A stretch of DNA of 64,000 bases from Asterias amurensis (lineage: Eukaryota > Echinodermata > Asteroidea > Forcipulatida > Asteriidae), in the NCBI RefSeq assembly GCF_032118995.1, contig NC_092651.1, positions 18,646,349 through 18,710,348 on the forward strand. Reading direction: 5' to 3'. The notes under the pieces were generated by a model that saw only the letters and a list, made by a program, of their open reading frames with translations, made no database searches and was not told where the DNA came from. Numbering within the stretch: position 1 is the stretch's first letter; every line of letters begins with the position of its first letter. Below are positions 33,201 through 45,363 of this stretch, piece by piece. Position numbers and translations under genes: made by a program.

Positions 33201-34800
33201 AAAATATTCCCAAACAAGCTATTTGGATGTCAAAACTTTAGTTTAGTGTTTCACTGAAAAGAGGTTCACAGACAATTTAATTTTACGGGATAAAACAAAC
33301 TTCTTTTGTGCTCAGAAGAAAGTGTTTTAACAAACTTCACCCTAAAGTATAAAGCTGCAGGTTTTGAGTTTACAATTTTGTAAAAATGTGATAAATTGAA
33401 TCGGTGAATGTCAAGTGTGAGAGAGCGTGGACATTTTATGGAAAATAAATCCCAAACATTTGTACACATGTTGAATGTCAAACAATATATTAATGTACAA
33501 TGGGACTAAAGTTGAATGGAATCAGAATTATGCTAGTGCCACCCTGTTTCTGACAAGGATCTGAGGGTATTTTACAGAAGTCTTTTTACATCGCATCTTT
33601 AAAGCGGCAGGGTAAACTTTTGGTAATACTGTCCAAGACTGGTATCCTCACTTGTGTATCACAACATTAGCACCAAATAACAAATCTGTACAAATTTGGG
33701 CTCAATCATCTGCCATCAAAGTTGCAAGAAAATAATGAAAGAAATAATTGCATAGAAGTACATGCTTCCACATGCTTCAAAGAGGCTTCATGTGTAAAGC
33801 CTTTCACAGATTCAAAACTGTTTGTGCAAAAATTACCTCTTTCTCTAAAACTCCATTCTGCAAAGTGGGTAATTTCTAGCACTGTTTATAACTTACATCT
33901 CTTCAGTGCTATTCACCTGATGTCATAAATTTGTATAGTCCTTACCTTGGAGTATCTACCAAAGTACACCCGGCCATAACACAATGCTCCTCTACCAACT
34001 TTTCTAGTCCTTGGCTCACTGTTCAGTCCAGCAGGATGACATGATGCAGATATTCATCTATGCATCTTGTATAACCTTATCTGTTTGGGTCGAGATCCCT
34101 CTGTGATTTTGTACATTTTCATCCACATTAGTTCAATTTTTTATGGTGTGGTGAAACTCATGGTCTACAATACATGTAGCTAATGGTTCACTCTAATCTG
34201 ATTTATTTAAAATAAAGTTAATCTTCAGGGGAAAAGAACAGAGAATTGTACAGTAAACTCCAACAAGTCTTGAATGAATTTGGCAAAATGTATGGGATTT
34301 CATTTGAATGAAGGCAAAGAATTTGTAAAGCAAAAGACAAGTTCGGCTATTAATGCTATCCAATTTATCCAGGGCTTCCAGCTGGATTTGTTTGTGTTTT
34401 AAAGCTTTCGTTTGTTTGATCTTTAATCTCCTTTTTATATTGTATATATATATATATTTTTATATTGTACAGAAATATATTTTTTACATTGTACATAATA
34501 TTTAATTGTTTTATATTGTATATATATATGGATTATATCGTTGGCAGGGCTCTGGTTTAACACATCTTTTTAAACATTTTGGATACTTTTGTTTTAACCT
34601 TGACCGCCCCTGTCTTACTGAGTGGGTAATTGAGTGTATTGAGTGTATTGAGATAGTTCTTGGTTCAACTCCTCTCATAGTTTCCTACATTGTATTGAAG
34701 GGGAAAACTCTCAACATCTTTTCAAATAATAACTGTTTTTGTTTTTTTGTGCTTCAGCAACCTACATATAAAGCCTTGTTTCAATTAATCATTGACAGAC
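30290..34800. other. Long AT-rich non-coding region with repeat fragments
   Basis: Holds fragments of flank module F at about 31860-31985 and 32790-32875 (GTCAGGTGCTTATAT...CCGTTACAACCTG), a CCCAATTTCATAAAGCTGTG repeat piece at about 32085-32230, and a degenerate CACTGGACAC-type repeat at 33601-33870. An AT microsatellite-like patch lies at 34438-34535. No gene is supported. Confidence 0.45.
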
Positions 34801-34808
34801 AATCTTGG

Positions 34809-34872
34809 TAAGCTGATGTAAGACATCTGCACTACCATTCAGATTGTAGTGGGTTCAATTCCAACCCAAATC
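34809..34872 (+). other. tRNA-like module, most decayed copy
   Basis: TGTAAGACATCTGCACTACC...GTGGGTTCAATTCCAACCC aligns with the copies at 35235, 37236 and 38145. The B-box-like word is GGTTCAATTCC. Not a functional tRNA. Confidence 0.45.
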
Positions 34873-35023
34873 TCGTTCCCAAGTCTGATCAATCTAGCTG
34901 CACTTTTTTCCAGCATAACCCTTGGAAATGGTCATTAAAATGTGCCATGTAATGGCCCTAAGGCATTATAGCCGTAGGATGAGTGAAATCATCAAAGCAT
35001 TTAAAAATATTTGAATGCCACAC

Positions 35024-35985
35024 CAAGTATTTTCGCAACAGCTCTATTTGTAAAAGCTTTGTACATGTGCTTCCATTCTTGGGTCAACTTATAACATGGT
35101 TCTGGGTTCAATTTCTGACTTAGTTTCCCATGCTTACTTGAAGGAACAAGTCTGTATATATTTGTTATATCATAATGGTTTTGATGTTTTAGCAAAGTAG
35201 ACGCATATACTTTTGAGCATTTATTTGCAATCTTGTTGGTGTAAGGTATGACATCTGCACTACCATGCAGATTGTTGTGGGTTCGAGTCCCACCCAATTT
35301 GCCTATAGGTGCTTGAAGGGCATTAAATATGCATAGAGCTAGATTGCTGAAGATCAAAATGTTACAACATCAACAAATATAATTGAGATGCCATGCCAAC
35401 CATTTTCACTAAAGCCTTTTTTTACACCAGCAACTTTTACAGTCACATTATGTACTTCCATTGAATGCACTCTGGATGATTCTGGGTTCTACTTATGCTC
35501 CCCATAGAACCAATCAAAGCAGTAACTGATTCTACAGTGAAACCTCTGAACTCGTACACTCCCACTTCTCTCATATTTCTTCAGTCTCCCGACGATTAGC
35601 TTTAGTCGAAAGGTTTAGACCAATTAAGAACTTAATTCGTGGTAGTGAAGTAAATAACTATCCTATTAACTTTAGTAATATTCCCGGCCGATTTTCTACC
35701 TTCTGCCCAGGTAGTAATTAAAAAGCTGGGCAGTTCTTTTCAGAACAGAGGACTTGAGAGAAGTCCCCTGAAAATCTTCTCCGTGGTGTAGTAGAATATA
35801 GATTATAGCAAGAACAAACTCAACCTGGCAAGTATCTACACACATGGTGTTGCCACAAACTAAATATATATCAATACCTCACCATGCAATCCCTCAAATC
35901 CCATAGAAACAATTTCTTAAACACATTAAAATGACTGACATGTCTCGCCAAAGTATTTTTACCTTTTTGTACACTAGCAACTTGT
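35024..35985. repeat. Large duplication, left copy
   Basis: Matches 37047-37985 in the same order at an offset near 2.0 kb (tRNA-like anchor offset 2001). Shared landmarks are CTTTGTAC(A/G)TGTGCTTCCATTC, AGCAAAGTAGA(C/T)GCATATAC, the tRNA-like module, ACCAATCAAAGCAGT and TTTTCTACCTTC...CCAGGTAGTA. The minus-strand frame at 35001-35357 results from it. Confidence 0.75.
35235..35298 (+). other. tRNA-like module (SINE/tRNA relic)
   Basis: GTTGGTGTAAGGTATGAC resembles a D-arm/A-box. ATCTGCA...TGCAGAT forms a 7-bp stem at the anticodon-arm position. GTGGGTTCGAGTCCCAC is a perfect T-arm with the consensus B box GGTTCGAGTCC (35280-35290). The acceptor stem does not pair convincingly and the loop size is wrong, so this is a tRNA-derived relic or SINE head. 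Confidence 0.55.
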
Positions 35986-37025
35986 TTGCATGTTCTTCCA
36001 TTGATCTCAATTGGATGTTTCTTGGTTGAAACTTATGCTGAAGTTTCCTATTTCCATTGATCTCACTTGGTTGTTCTTGTTGGCAACTTATGCTGAAGTT
36101 TCCTACTTCCATTGATCTCACTTGGATGTTTCTTGGTTGAAACTTATGCTGAAGTTTCCTACTTCCATTGATCTCACTTGGATGTTTCTTGGTTGCAACT
36201 TATTCTGAAGTTTTCTACTTCCATTGATCTCACTTGGATGTTTCTTGATTGAAACTTATGCTGAAGTTTACTGTACTTCCATTGATCTCACTTGGATGTT
36301 TCTTGGTTGAAACTTATGCTGAAGTTTCCTACTTCCATTGATCGCACTTGGATGTTTCTTGGTTGAAACTTATGCTGAAGTTTACTATACTTCCATTGAT
36401 CTCACTTGGATGTTTCTTGGTTGAAACTTATGCTGAAGTTTCCTACTTCCATTGATCTCACTTGGATGTTTCTTGGTTGCAACTTATTCTGAAGTTTTCT
36501 ACTTCCATTGATCTCACTTGGATGTTTCTTGATTGAAACTTATGCTGAAGTTTACTGTACTTCCATTGATCTCACTTGGATGTTTCTTGGTTGAAACTTA
36601 TGCTGAAGTTTCCTACTTCCATTGATCGCACTTGGATGTTTCTTGGTTGAAACTTATGCTGAAGTTTACTATACTTCCATTGATCTCACTTGGATGTTTC
36701 TTGGTTGAAACTTATGCTGAAGTTTACTATACTTCCATTGATCGCTCTTGGATGTTTCTTGGTTGAAACTTATACTGAAGTTTACTGTACTTCCATTGAT
36801 CTCACTTGGATGTTTCTTGGTTGCAACTTATTCTGAAGTTTTCTACTTCCATTGATCTCACTTGGATGTTTCTTGATTGAAACTTATGCTGAAGTTTAAT
36901 GTACTTCCATTGATCTCACTTGGATGTTTCTTGGTTGAAACTTATGCTGAAGTTTACTATACTTCCATTGATCTCACTTGGTTGTTCTTGGTTGCAACTT
37001 ATGCTGAAGTTTCCTACTTTTGTTT
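35986..37025. repeat. Minisatellite with 57-60-bp unit, about 17 copies
   Basis: Consensus words are CTTCCATTGATCTCACTTGG, ATGTTTCTTGGTTGAAACTT and ATGCTGAAGTTT(C/A)CT. The variant GGTTGCAACTTATTCTG appears at 36191, 36475 and 36819, revealing a higher-order unit of five to six monomers (284 and 344 bp). It lies between the two copies of the 2-kb duplication. Confidence 0.9.
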
Positions 37026-37046
37026 GGTTAAAAAACTTTATATATT

Positions 37047-37985
37047 TGTAAACCAGCTTTGTACGTGTGCTTCCATTCCTGGTTCAACTTATGAGACGGT
37101 TCTGGGTTCAATTTCTGTCTTAGTTTCCCATGTTTACTTGAAGGAAAAACCCTGCATATCTACTTGAATATCGTGTTTTAATTTTTGCTTCAGCAAAGTA
37201 GATGCATATACTTTTGAGCATTTATTCACAATCTTGTTGGTGTAAGGTATGACATCTGCACTACTTAGCAGATTGTTGTGGGTTCGAGTCCCACCCAATT
37301 TGCCTATAGGTGATTGAAGGCATTGAATATACATATAGAGCTAGAATGCTTAAGTTAAAAAAATATTATATACAGCATCAGAAAAAATTGAATTGCGACG
37401 CCAAGTGTTTTCACAAAAGCCTTATTGTACACCAGCAACTTATACACATTATGTACTTCCATTGAATGCATTATAGATGATTCTGGGTTCAACTTTTGCT
37501 CCTCATAGAACCAATCAAAGCAGTGACTGACTGTACACTGAAACCTCTGAACTTACTCCCACTTCTCTCACATCTCTTCAGTCTCCTGACGATGACTAGT
37601 GCAAGCTATAATCCAAAGGTTGAGACCAATTAAGAATTCACTTTGTTTTAGTGAAGTTAATAGCGATCTAATATCTTAAGACGTTTTCCCGGTCGATTTT
37701 CTACCTTCCACCCAGGTAGTAGTTAAAAGGCAGGCGGTTCTTTTCGCAACAGAGAAGTCTTCTGAAAATTACTCTGTGATAGTAGAATAAATAGCAAGAA
37801 CAAAATCTACCTTGCAATAGACAAAACACATGGTGTTACCAAAATCCAAATGTATATCAATACCTCACCATGCAATGTCTCAAATCCCATAGAAAAAAAT
37901 TCTTAAACACATTAAAAGGATTGAAATGTCATGCCAAAGTATTTTCACAAAAGCCTTTTTTGTACACGTGCAACTTGTATGCATT
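37047..37985. repeat. Large duplication, right copy
   Basis: Counterpart of 35024-35985. It ends with CTCACTTGGATGGTTCTGGG...ATGCTGAAGTTTCCTA (about 37998-38045), which is a lone minisatellite monomer. This suggests the minisatellite grew from such a monomer in the left copy. Confidence 0.75.
37236..37300 (+). other. tRNA-like module, copy in right duplication
   Basis: Same structure as 35235-35298. The B box GGTTCGAGTCC is at about 37281. The anticodon-arm stem is damaged (CTACTTAGCAGATT). Confidence 0.5.
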
Positions 37986-38144
37986 ATGTACTTGTATTGA
38001 TCTCACTTGGATGGTTCTGGGTTCAACTTATGCTGAAGTTTCCTAGGTTTACTTGGTAAAAAATCTTTATTTGTTTTTCAGTTTTTATATTTTGTGCTTC
38101 AGCGACTTCCCTATGTTGAGCTCCTGCAATACCTTTCAGCATTG

Positions 38145-38211
38145 ATAGGCGTGACAAGGTGTGACATCTGCACAACTATGCAGATTGTTGTGGGTTCGAG
38201 TCCCACCCGAT
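38145..38211 (+). other. tRNA-like module, fourth copy
   Basis: GGCGTGACAAGGTGTGACAT, ATCTGCACAACTATGCAGAT stem and GTGGGTTCGAGTCCCACCC. The T-arm is perfect while the rest is decayed. It marks a third, shorter copy of the duplicated module. Confidence 0.5.
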
Positions 38212-38214
38212 TTG

Positions 38215-41145
38215 TCTATAAATGCTCTAAGGTATTATATAAGCATAGCTAGGTTCCTGAAGTACAAAACTTTCCACAAAATTGAATTGATTGAATCCAA
38301 GTAAAATGAAAATTCAAAAGCATAACTTGTACCCAAAAGACTATCTTTTCAGACTTTTTTCACCAAAACTTATGCAAATGATTTAGAGAAAATATGCTCA
38401 GGCAGTTTTAATTATTTAGTTGGTGAGGAACAAATAGCAACTTTGTGTTTGCATGTGCATGGGTAGAATTTGCTAGAAATAAATGTTAACATTGATTGAC
38501 AGTGTTAACAATTGCATGCTAACAAGCCTTTTGGCTGTACCTTTTGAGCATTGCCAGCTTACCAACCTAGTAAATAACTTTAGTTATGTCATTCAAAATA
38601 TGAGTGACTTGTAAGGTAACTATTAGATTTTGACAATTAAAATCGTTTTGGAAGTTAATATTCTTAAGCATGAAATTCCTCCAGTGTTGCTCAATTGATT
38701 AGAAACCTACAGTGGCCCAACAATTTTAATTATTTTCTTTTGCCAGCAATAGCTGTATCAGCTAAAAAAAATCGTTGTGCAAGTTCATCATTCTTTTGAC
38801 AAAAAGGCCATTTTCACAATTAAGTATACCCAATTAAGTATACCCAAACAACTTTTACTAGTATAAGTCCAAAGGCTCACTCTCTGTTATAAAACTCATA
38901 TCCAGTTCCAATTCTCCAAAGAAATATTTCCATCTGATAAACTAATAATCCTCCCCCCCCCCCCCCCGCCGCCCAAAAAGCAAACAAACAAAAACAAATC
39001 ACCCCAACAAAAATGCAAGTTATTGTTTGTAAACGGCTTGACAAAGGCTGACAAATGACAACACAACACAACACACATAAACAACAGAAGCAGTCACTAT
39101 ACCAATTCTTTTTGCTGTGACAAATTTTCCAACAGCAAAATCTATTTTCACATTTAAAATCCCAGTCAAAACATCAAACTCGATTTACAGCTACATTCCA
39201 CCTTTTTACTATTGCACTAAGAAAACCTGTTTACTGTTAACAATTCTGGAGTAACAGACACCAAACTGTGCTATCATTGGCTTCATGGTGCCTGCTTTTG
39301 CTATTAAGCCTGTTCTGAAAACAATTCACTATTGTGTATCTTATTTTTATTTCTATAGAGTTGCTACTGAATTGCCATGCAGTACGCTAGGACGGTCTTG
39401 CAGCAGCAGTGCTTAATGGAACCACACATGGACACGGGGTTGGAAGACCACAAGTCAGCTGGATCTCTGAACTAACGGTAGCGACACAACCACACAACCC
39501 AGGAGAAGTAGACGGTTGTTACTACATCACCAGGCAGTAGCCTTCATTGACTGATGTTGATGATGAACGAAGGAAATCAGAAGGAGTTTCAAAAGTGTCA
39601 CTTTGGACGGATGTTGGATGCTGGTGGGGGCTTAGTGGCCACAGTCCCCCCTGGACCTGGATCCTACCACTGGTGAACACTTTCAAGAACAAGACTGAGC
39701 AGGACACCTCAAATGATTGCTGAAGAGTAAAGCAAAGTTTCTACTGTGAAGGTACAGAACAATTTGTTTATAAACATCTGAGTTTAACCCATTTTTGTTC
39801 CCTATTGCAAGTGTGTAATTTGTATAATCGAATATGACTTCTTGTGACAGTAGTATCATATCAATCTCAAATAATGAGTAATTACTCAATTAGGCATGCA
39901 GGCATTACTCGCATAACTCATTGAGACTTTACTCAATGAGGCATTACTCTATGGAAATTAAGCTTCTTTCCTGAGTAAACAATTTTAGTGGTTTTTAGCT
40001 TTTGACTTTGCTAAACAAAAGTTGACAGTATATCTTGATTTGGCTGTATTCCCTATACCCACAAATCTTTGTTGTCTTTAAACCACTATTGCATCGGGCA
40101 GGAGTAGCAGCTTTGTGTAATGAATGCGCTAGTGAATCGAAACGGTTACATATTGCGCTGCCGGACAAGTTTCCCGTGTGACCCTTTTCATATAGGTCGG
40201 CATGATTCAAGTATGTAATGACTCCCGAGGTCAGGATATGATATTATTATAAGGACCCTCTTTCACTGCCATTGGTCAGACCATGTCTCCGAACAAAACC
40301 AGATTTGTTTGAGAATTTCCCTCAATATGGACATCGCGTGCTGGACCAACAGGTCTGGCAAATAGCAGCATTTTACCATGTGTTTAGCAGGCATCATTTT
40401 AACAATCACAATGCCTTTTCCTTTGTGATTACTTTCAATATTTATTGGACTAAACCAAAGGACGAGGGAAACAATGTGACAGTGTGAATGGCATGTTAGC
40501 AATATGTTGACTTTGGGTAATTGGAGAACTGAATACTTTGTACATAAAATACTGGGTGCTGTATCAATATTCTCAATTTTTTTTTATTATCAGACTTTAA
40601 AATTTGACTCCTTAAAATCATTTGACACTATTTGTTGTTACTTCAAGTAATTGTTAGTATCAAAATTTCTTGGTAGTTAAACGAGCTCTGGATAACTGTT
40701 TATAGTATTAAACATCAGAAACAATTCTTCACAGATTTGTTTTTTTATGCAAAATGTGCGGATCGCCAACTGAGAATCTTTGATAATATTACCAAATGTA
40801 ATGTGAAACTAATATCAGGGAGCAATTTCATCTAAATACAACCCAACCTTCGTTAAGACAAACGCAGGATAATTTAATTACCAATCAGAAGTGTCCTATA
40901 ATCTGGGATCTAATTTTGAAAATAAGTTGAAAACCTCTTTCATCCAAATAGTTGTTTTTAGATGTATGTAAAACCAAACCTGATGTTTGGGGGTCATCCG
41001 TTATTACACATTGCAAAGGTTTCAATTTCACAAACACATTTGAAAAAATGGTTAGCAGGTTTATATTCTTATTAGCAATTGCTGCTTAACAACTTTCAAT
41101 GAGACCTGACCCAAAGTGGATCAAGATGGATCAGCAGCTGATGAT
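38215..41145. other. Mostly non-coding stretch
   Basis: Contains a 15-base C run at 38953-38967, a LINE tail fragment (39395-39545) and a degenerate CACTGGACAC-type repeat (40618-40740). A repeated TAATGAG/GCATTACTC word cluster lies at about 39870-39960. No host gene recognised. Confidence 0.45.
39395..39545 (+). pseudogene. LINE C-terminal fragment (GRPxxSW motif)
   Basis: The plus-strand frame LNGTTHGHGVGRPQVSWISE followed by TVATQPHNPGEVDGCYY resembles the GxxxxGRPxxSWxxDI region near the end of many LINE polyproteins. The upstream frame is broken. It is a short relic and the clade is unknown. Confidence 0.4.
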
Positions 41146-41149
41146 TCAT

Positions 41150-41490
41150 TTTAGGGCCCAATTTCATAGAGCTGCTTAAACAAAGAGCAGCTTAAACAAA
41201 AACAGCTTAGCAAAAACTACCAGCTTACTAGAGTAACCAGGCAAAGTACCAATCCACATGTACTGATTTTGACTGGTTTCCCGCTAACTTTTCTGATTAA
41301 AGAAGTTTCATGAAATTGAAATCCTGCAGCTCTTTCAATAACTGAGCTGCTTAAGCACAAAGAGCAGCTGAGCACAACAACATTATGCTTACCAGAATAA
41401 ACATTACCAGTAAAGACCCCATGACACATGTGCAATACTCATTTTTGTTACGCAGAAAATGAATCTGCTTATGCAGTTCTATGAAACTAG
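41150..41490. mobile_element. Dispersed foldback of the CCCAATTTCATAGAGCTGC type
   Basis: Left end GGGCCCAATTTCATAGAGCT and right end AGTTCTATGAAACTAG are imperfect inverted ends. The interior repeats GCAGCT(T)AAGCACAA-like words. A nested second start (TTCATGAAATTGAAATCCTG) occurs near 41308. A non-autonomous element, with fragments also near 32085, 42600 and 46540. Confidence 0.6.
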
Positions 41491-41799
41491 ACTTAGATCA
41501 TACTTTCACAGTTTTCGTGCTAAACAAAAATAGCCCCAGAATGTTACGTGTTTTCACCTATCAGTTATAGTCAGCTATCTGTCTTAGACGGTCTTCGCTT
41601 TGTCAGTCATTAAACCTGTTGCAATAAGCCATTTTTAGATAAGTCGGCAAAAAGTAATGAAATATGAACAAACACACATTACTATATCTTTGATTACAAC
41701 TGGTCGTCATTATCCAATAATGCCAAACCATCCGTAACAACAATTAGTGATGGCCTGGAAAAACCCTAAAGTAAGAATATGAGGCGACCAGCCTTTATC

Positions 41800-42240
41800 C
41801 AGCCTTTATTCAGCCTTTATGCTTAGAAGCGTTGATTGTAAAGAGTCAAGTTATCTTTGCACAATTTCTGATGGCAGAGTCGTAGAATGTGGGTCAAGAC
41901 CCATAGTCATAGTTATGCCTGTGCTGAACTTTAATGTTAATAGAAGTGTGGATTGTAAATGGTCATCTTGGCTCAAGTTCTGATGGCCGAATCTTAGGAT
42001 GTGGGTCAAGATTCACATCATTTATAATGAACGCTTCTATATTAACTTAAAGTTCATTACAGGCATGACTATGGGTATGGATCTTGACCCGCATTCTACG
42101 GTTCAGCCATCAGAATTTGAGGCAAGAAAACTTGACCATTTACATTTAAGTTCTAAAGGCTGAGTTATAGAATGTGGGTCAAAATCAAATGTTATAAGCA
42201 AGTGGTAAACTTGAATGCTTAGAAGTGTTTGTTGTAAATT
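41800..42240. repeat. Direct and inverted ~110-bp modules, cluster 1
   Basis: The module GATTGTAAATGGTCA...CTTGGCTCAAGTTCTGATGG...GTGGGTCAAGATCCATAGTC occurs forward at about 41830-41930, 41945-42020 and 42165. It is inverted at 42030-42150 (GGTATGGATCTTGACCCGCA...CAGAATTTGAGGCAAG). Positions about 41930-42150 therefore form a foldback. Confidence 0.75.
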
Positions 42241-42960
42241 TTCAAATTATCTTCCAGCTTTTGTGCCAGAAGTAAACCTAACTCGTTGGGTGTGCCTCAA
42301 GTTAAAACTATTTCCATTTCAATTGCAGGGAAGGGTACCCTCTTTTAAAAAAAGTTGAAAGCAGTGAAAACAAACAAACAAATTTAGACTGAACACAATT
42401 TGGAGTTTCAAACTGAAAGTACTGGTACTTTCTAGATATTTTGTTCGTGCATCAGATATTTTGCTTAATCGACATCTCACTGGATAAAAAGAAAAATAGT
42501 AGTAAATTTTAAATTTTTTAACGTTTTTAACTTTTTTAAATTTTAAATTTTTAAATGTAAAATAACTTTTTCAACAATTAATGTTCAAATTTCATTGATC
42601 TGCTTTCAGCACACAAAAGTAATTAAGCCAATAAAATTATGCTTACCAGTCTAAGGGTACCAGCTAAAACAATCATGTCACATGGACCATGTGACTACAA
42701 CACTATCGTTTTTGCCTCTCCTTAAAATGTGTTAAGCGGTATTTTACTGCTTCAGCAGCTTTATGAAGTTGGGCAATTGGTGTTTTTGTAGTTTTTATCA
42801 GAAATGTTAAAGATCTTTACATGAGTAATGAAACGTACTTCCTGTCTTAGAAGTTTTAATTGTAAATAATTTTCATTGTAAATGGCTAATCCATATCTTG
42901 GCCCAATTTCTGATGGCAGAGTCATAGAATATGGGTCCAGATCCATGGTGTTAGTTAAGC
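42241..42960. repeat. Triplicated ~700-bp module, copy 1
   Basis: Matches 46005-46760 and 47485-48130. Shared words are ATCTTCCAGCTTT, TTTCAATTGCAGGGAAGGGT, GATATTTTG, TTTCATTGATCTGCTTTCAG, TATGCTTACCAG and GGGCAATTGGTGTTT. It contains a piece of the GCTTAAGCAC foldback family and homopolymer-rich TTTTAAATTTTT. No gene. Confidence 0.7.
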
Positions 42961-43269
42961 ATGGCAGTTTTTGTGTTGAGCAAACTTAACCCCAGAATGT
43001 TCACGTCTTTTAAGCTAAGTGAGGAGATGAGTTAACATCAGAAGTTGAATAGGTTAATATCAACATACAAACAACCTCAATTCTCTTGGGTATTGAATAT
43101 TTGTTATTTTTATGTCAGAATATCAAAAGGCGGGATTCCAATCTTAATCAGGTCTATTTCTTTGAGAAATGCATATTACTGTGAGGGAATCTAATACTCT
43201 AACTGCTTTTAGTTAAGTCCTTTAGAATTACCTTTTTCCATGTTAATTTCTTTCTATTGTGGTATGATG

Positions 43270-43320
43270 TTGATGTAATAGCGCCTTATAAATTTTAATT
43301 GTTATGTTACGTTACGTTAA
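43270..43320 (+). other. Possible L2-type 3' tail relic
   Basis: TAGCGCCTTATAAATTTTAA then TTGTTATGTTACGTTACG resembles the GCGCTATATAA-plus-microsatellite tail of the LINE at 18037, in the opposite orientation. No coding part is recognised upstream. Confidence 0.25.
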
Positions 43321-43904
43321 CCTCTACTGATCCATCAATGAAAATGGCCTGCTACAAAGAAACCTGCATATCTTGATACTGTGATATCTCCTGCTGCATT
43401 TAACCATCAATAAGACTGTTTTATGTCAGACAAGGCATCTGGACATCTTCTCCATCTTCTTCAGGATGTTCAGGTAAATGGAAGATATCTCTGCAAGACA
43501 CAGACTGATGAAAGTGTGTATAACCTGTTAGAAACGTTCAAGGAATTAAAACAAAATGGCATGCCAGCTTTTGTCCTCATCATATGTTGCATCAAGAATC
43601 TCAGCCAGATGAAGGCAATCAGATTTCAAGCAAAGTCCATCATACTCTGGGAACTGTCTCATCTTCATTGTAATCAAACCTGCTTGAACTACTGAGGCAT
43701 CAGTATCTACTCCTTAACCATAGATAGTCAGAAGATGCTGCCATCAGAGAGAGCATTTGTTTGAAGTTACTTCATATCATGTGAAGACATTCCAGATATT
43801 ATCTGTTCTTAAAGTTGTCTTTGGTGTGACAGGATGCTAATCACAATGCATCTAATAAGTGGAAACTCCAGATGGAAGTAAATGCAAGAGCTGCACAAAA
43901 TTGC

Positions 43905-45250
43905 CACCAAAATCGGTTGTTTATTTCATGAAGTCCAGTCACAGAGTGGATTGTATATCATGTTTGATACTGATGGAGGACTGTCATATCTAAAAAGAAC
44001 AGTAATGAACAACCAGGATACCAGTATGTTGTGATGATGAAATAACCTTTGGAAACGAAAGTAATTTGAACTTACAGACTGAAGTATATAAATAATTGAC
44101 ACCAGCATCAATTGTTTGTTTCATGAAGTCCAGTCACAGAGTGGATTGTGTGTCATGAACCATGTTTTATGCTGATAGAGGACGGTCATATCTAATGTAG
44201 TTTCAGAGCAACAAGGATACCAATGTTGATAGTGAAATAGTCAAGGGAAACATTTACATTGGAGACACTTATAGGAAAGATTTATATAATTAGATGCAAG
44301 AACTGGATATTTGCCATCAATGACGTTGTTTATTTCATGAAGTCCAGTCACAGAGTGGATTGTATATCATGTTTGATACTGATGGAGGACTGTCATATCT
44401 AAAAAGAACAGTAATGAACAACCAGGATACCAGTATGTTGTGATGATGAAATAACCTTTGGAAACGAAAGTAACTTGAACTTACAGACTGAAGTATATAA
44501 ATAATTGACACCAGCATCAATTGTTTGTTTCATGAAGTCCAGTCACAGAGTGGATTGTGTGTCATGAACCATGTTTTATGCTGATAGAGGACGGTCATAT
44601 CTAATGTAGTTTCAGAGCAACAAGGATACCAATGTTGATAGTGAAATAGTCAAGGGAAACATTTACATTGGAGACACTTATAGGAAAGATTTATAAAATT
44701 AGATGCAAGAACTGGATATTTGCCATCAATGACGTTGTTTATTTCATGAAGTCCAGTCTCAGAGTGGTCTGTATGTCATGATTGATACTGATGGAGGACT
44801 GTCATATCATGGAGGAATAAATAATGTAGTTTCCGAGCAACAATTAGTATTGATGGTGACATAGTCAAGGAAAATTAGAGGTGCAAGAACCGAATATTTG
44901 CCATCATTGTCGGTTGTTTTTTCATTCATGAAGTCCAGTCACAGAGTGGATTGTATGTCATGTTTGATACTGATGAGGACTGACCTATCTAATGTTGTTC
45001 TGGAGCAATAATTACCAACCAGGATACCAATAAGAGTGAATGGTGAACTAGTCAAGGGAAACATGTATAAGTGGAGACTCCAGACTGAAGTATAGATGCA
45101 AGAACTGCATAGTTGACACCTACATGGGTTGTTTATTTCATGAAGTCCAGTCACAGAGTGGTTTCTATGTCATGTTTGATACTGATGGAGGACTGTCAAA
45201 TCTAATGTAGTTCAAGAGCAATAATGAGCGACCAAGACACCAATAAGTGT
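43905..45250. repeat. Satellite of ~195/214-bp monomers with 409-bp higher-order unit
   Basis: The anchor GAAGTCCAGTC recurs at 43930, 44125, 44339, 44534, 44748, 44930 and 45142. Spacings 195, 214, 195, 214 show an alternating dimer. The two dimers 43930-44338 and 44339-44747 are nearly identical while later monomers diverge. The small minus-strand frames repeated in each dimer are artefacts. Confidence 0.9.
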
Positions 45251-45363
45251 TACATTTTAAATTTTTAACTTTTTAACTTTTTTTAAAAACTTTTAGCTTT
45301 TTAAACTATTTGTAACTGTTTAACTTTTGAAAATGTTCAATCTGGGCCCAATGTTACAAATCT

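Noticed and set aside
35235..35298. Functional tRNA gene
   Set aside because: T-arm and anticodon-arm stem are good, but no pairing acceptor stem and wrong loop sizes. It recurs in decayed copies.
35001..37334. Minus-strand frames containing GGTRTHNN next to CSKVYASTLLK
   Set aside because: The GGTRTHNN word is the reverse translation of the tRNA T-arm GGGTTCGAGTCCCACC; it is not a protein.
38953..38967. C-homopolymer as a regulatory or structural element
   Set aside because: Single runs of this kind are common and length is prone to sequencing error.
43423..43695. 90-codon plus-strand frame (FKELKQNGMPAFVLIICCIK)
   Set aside because: No family recognised, no splice context, and it sits beside satellite DNA. 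A chance frame is likely.
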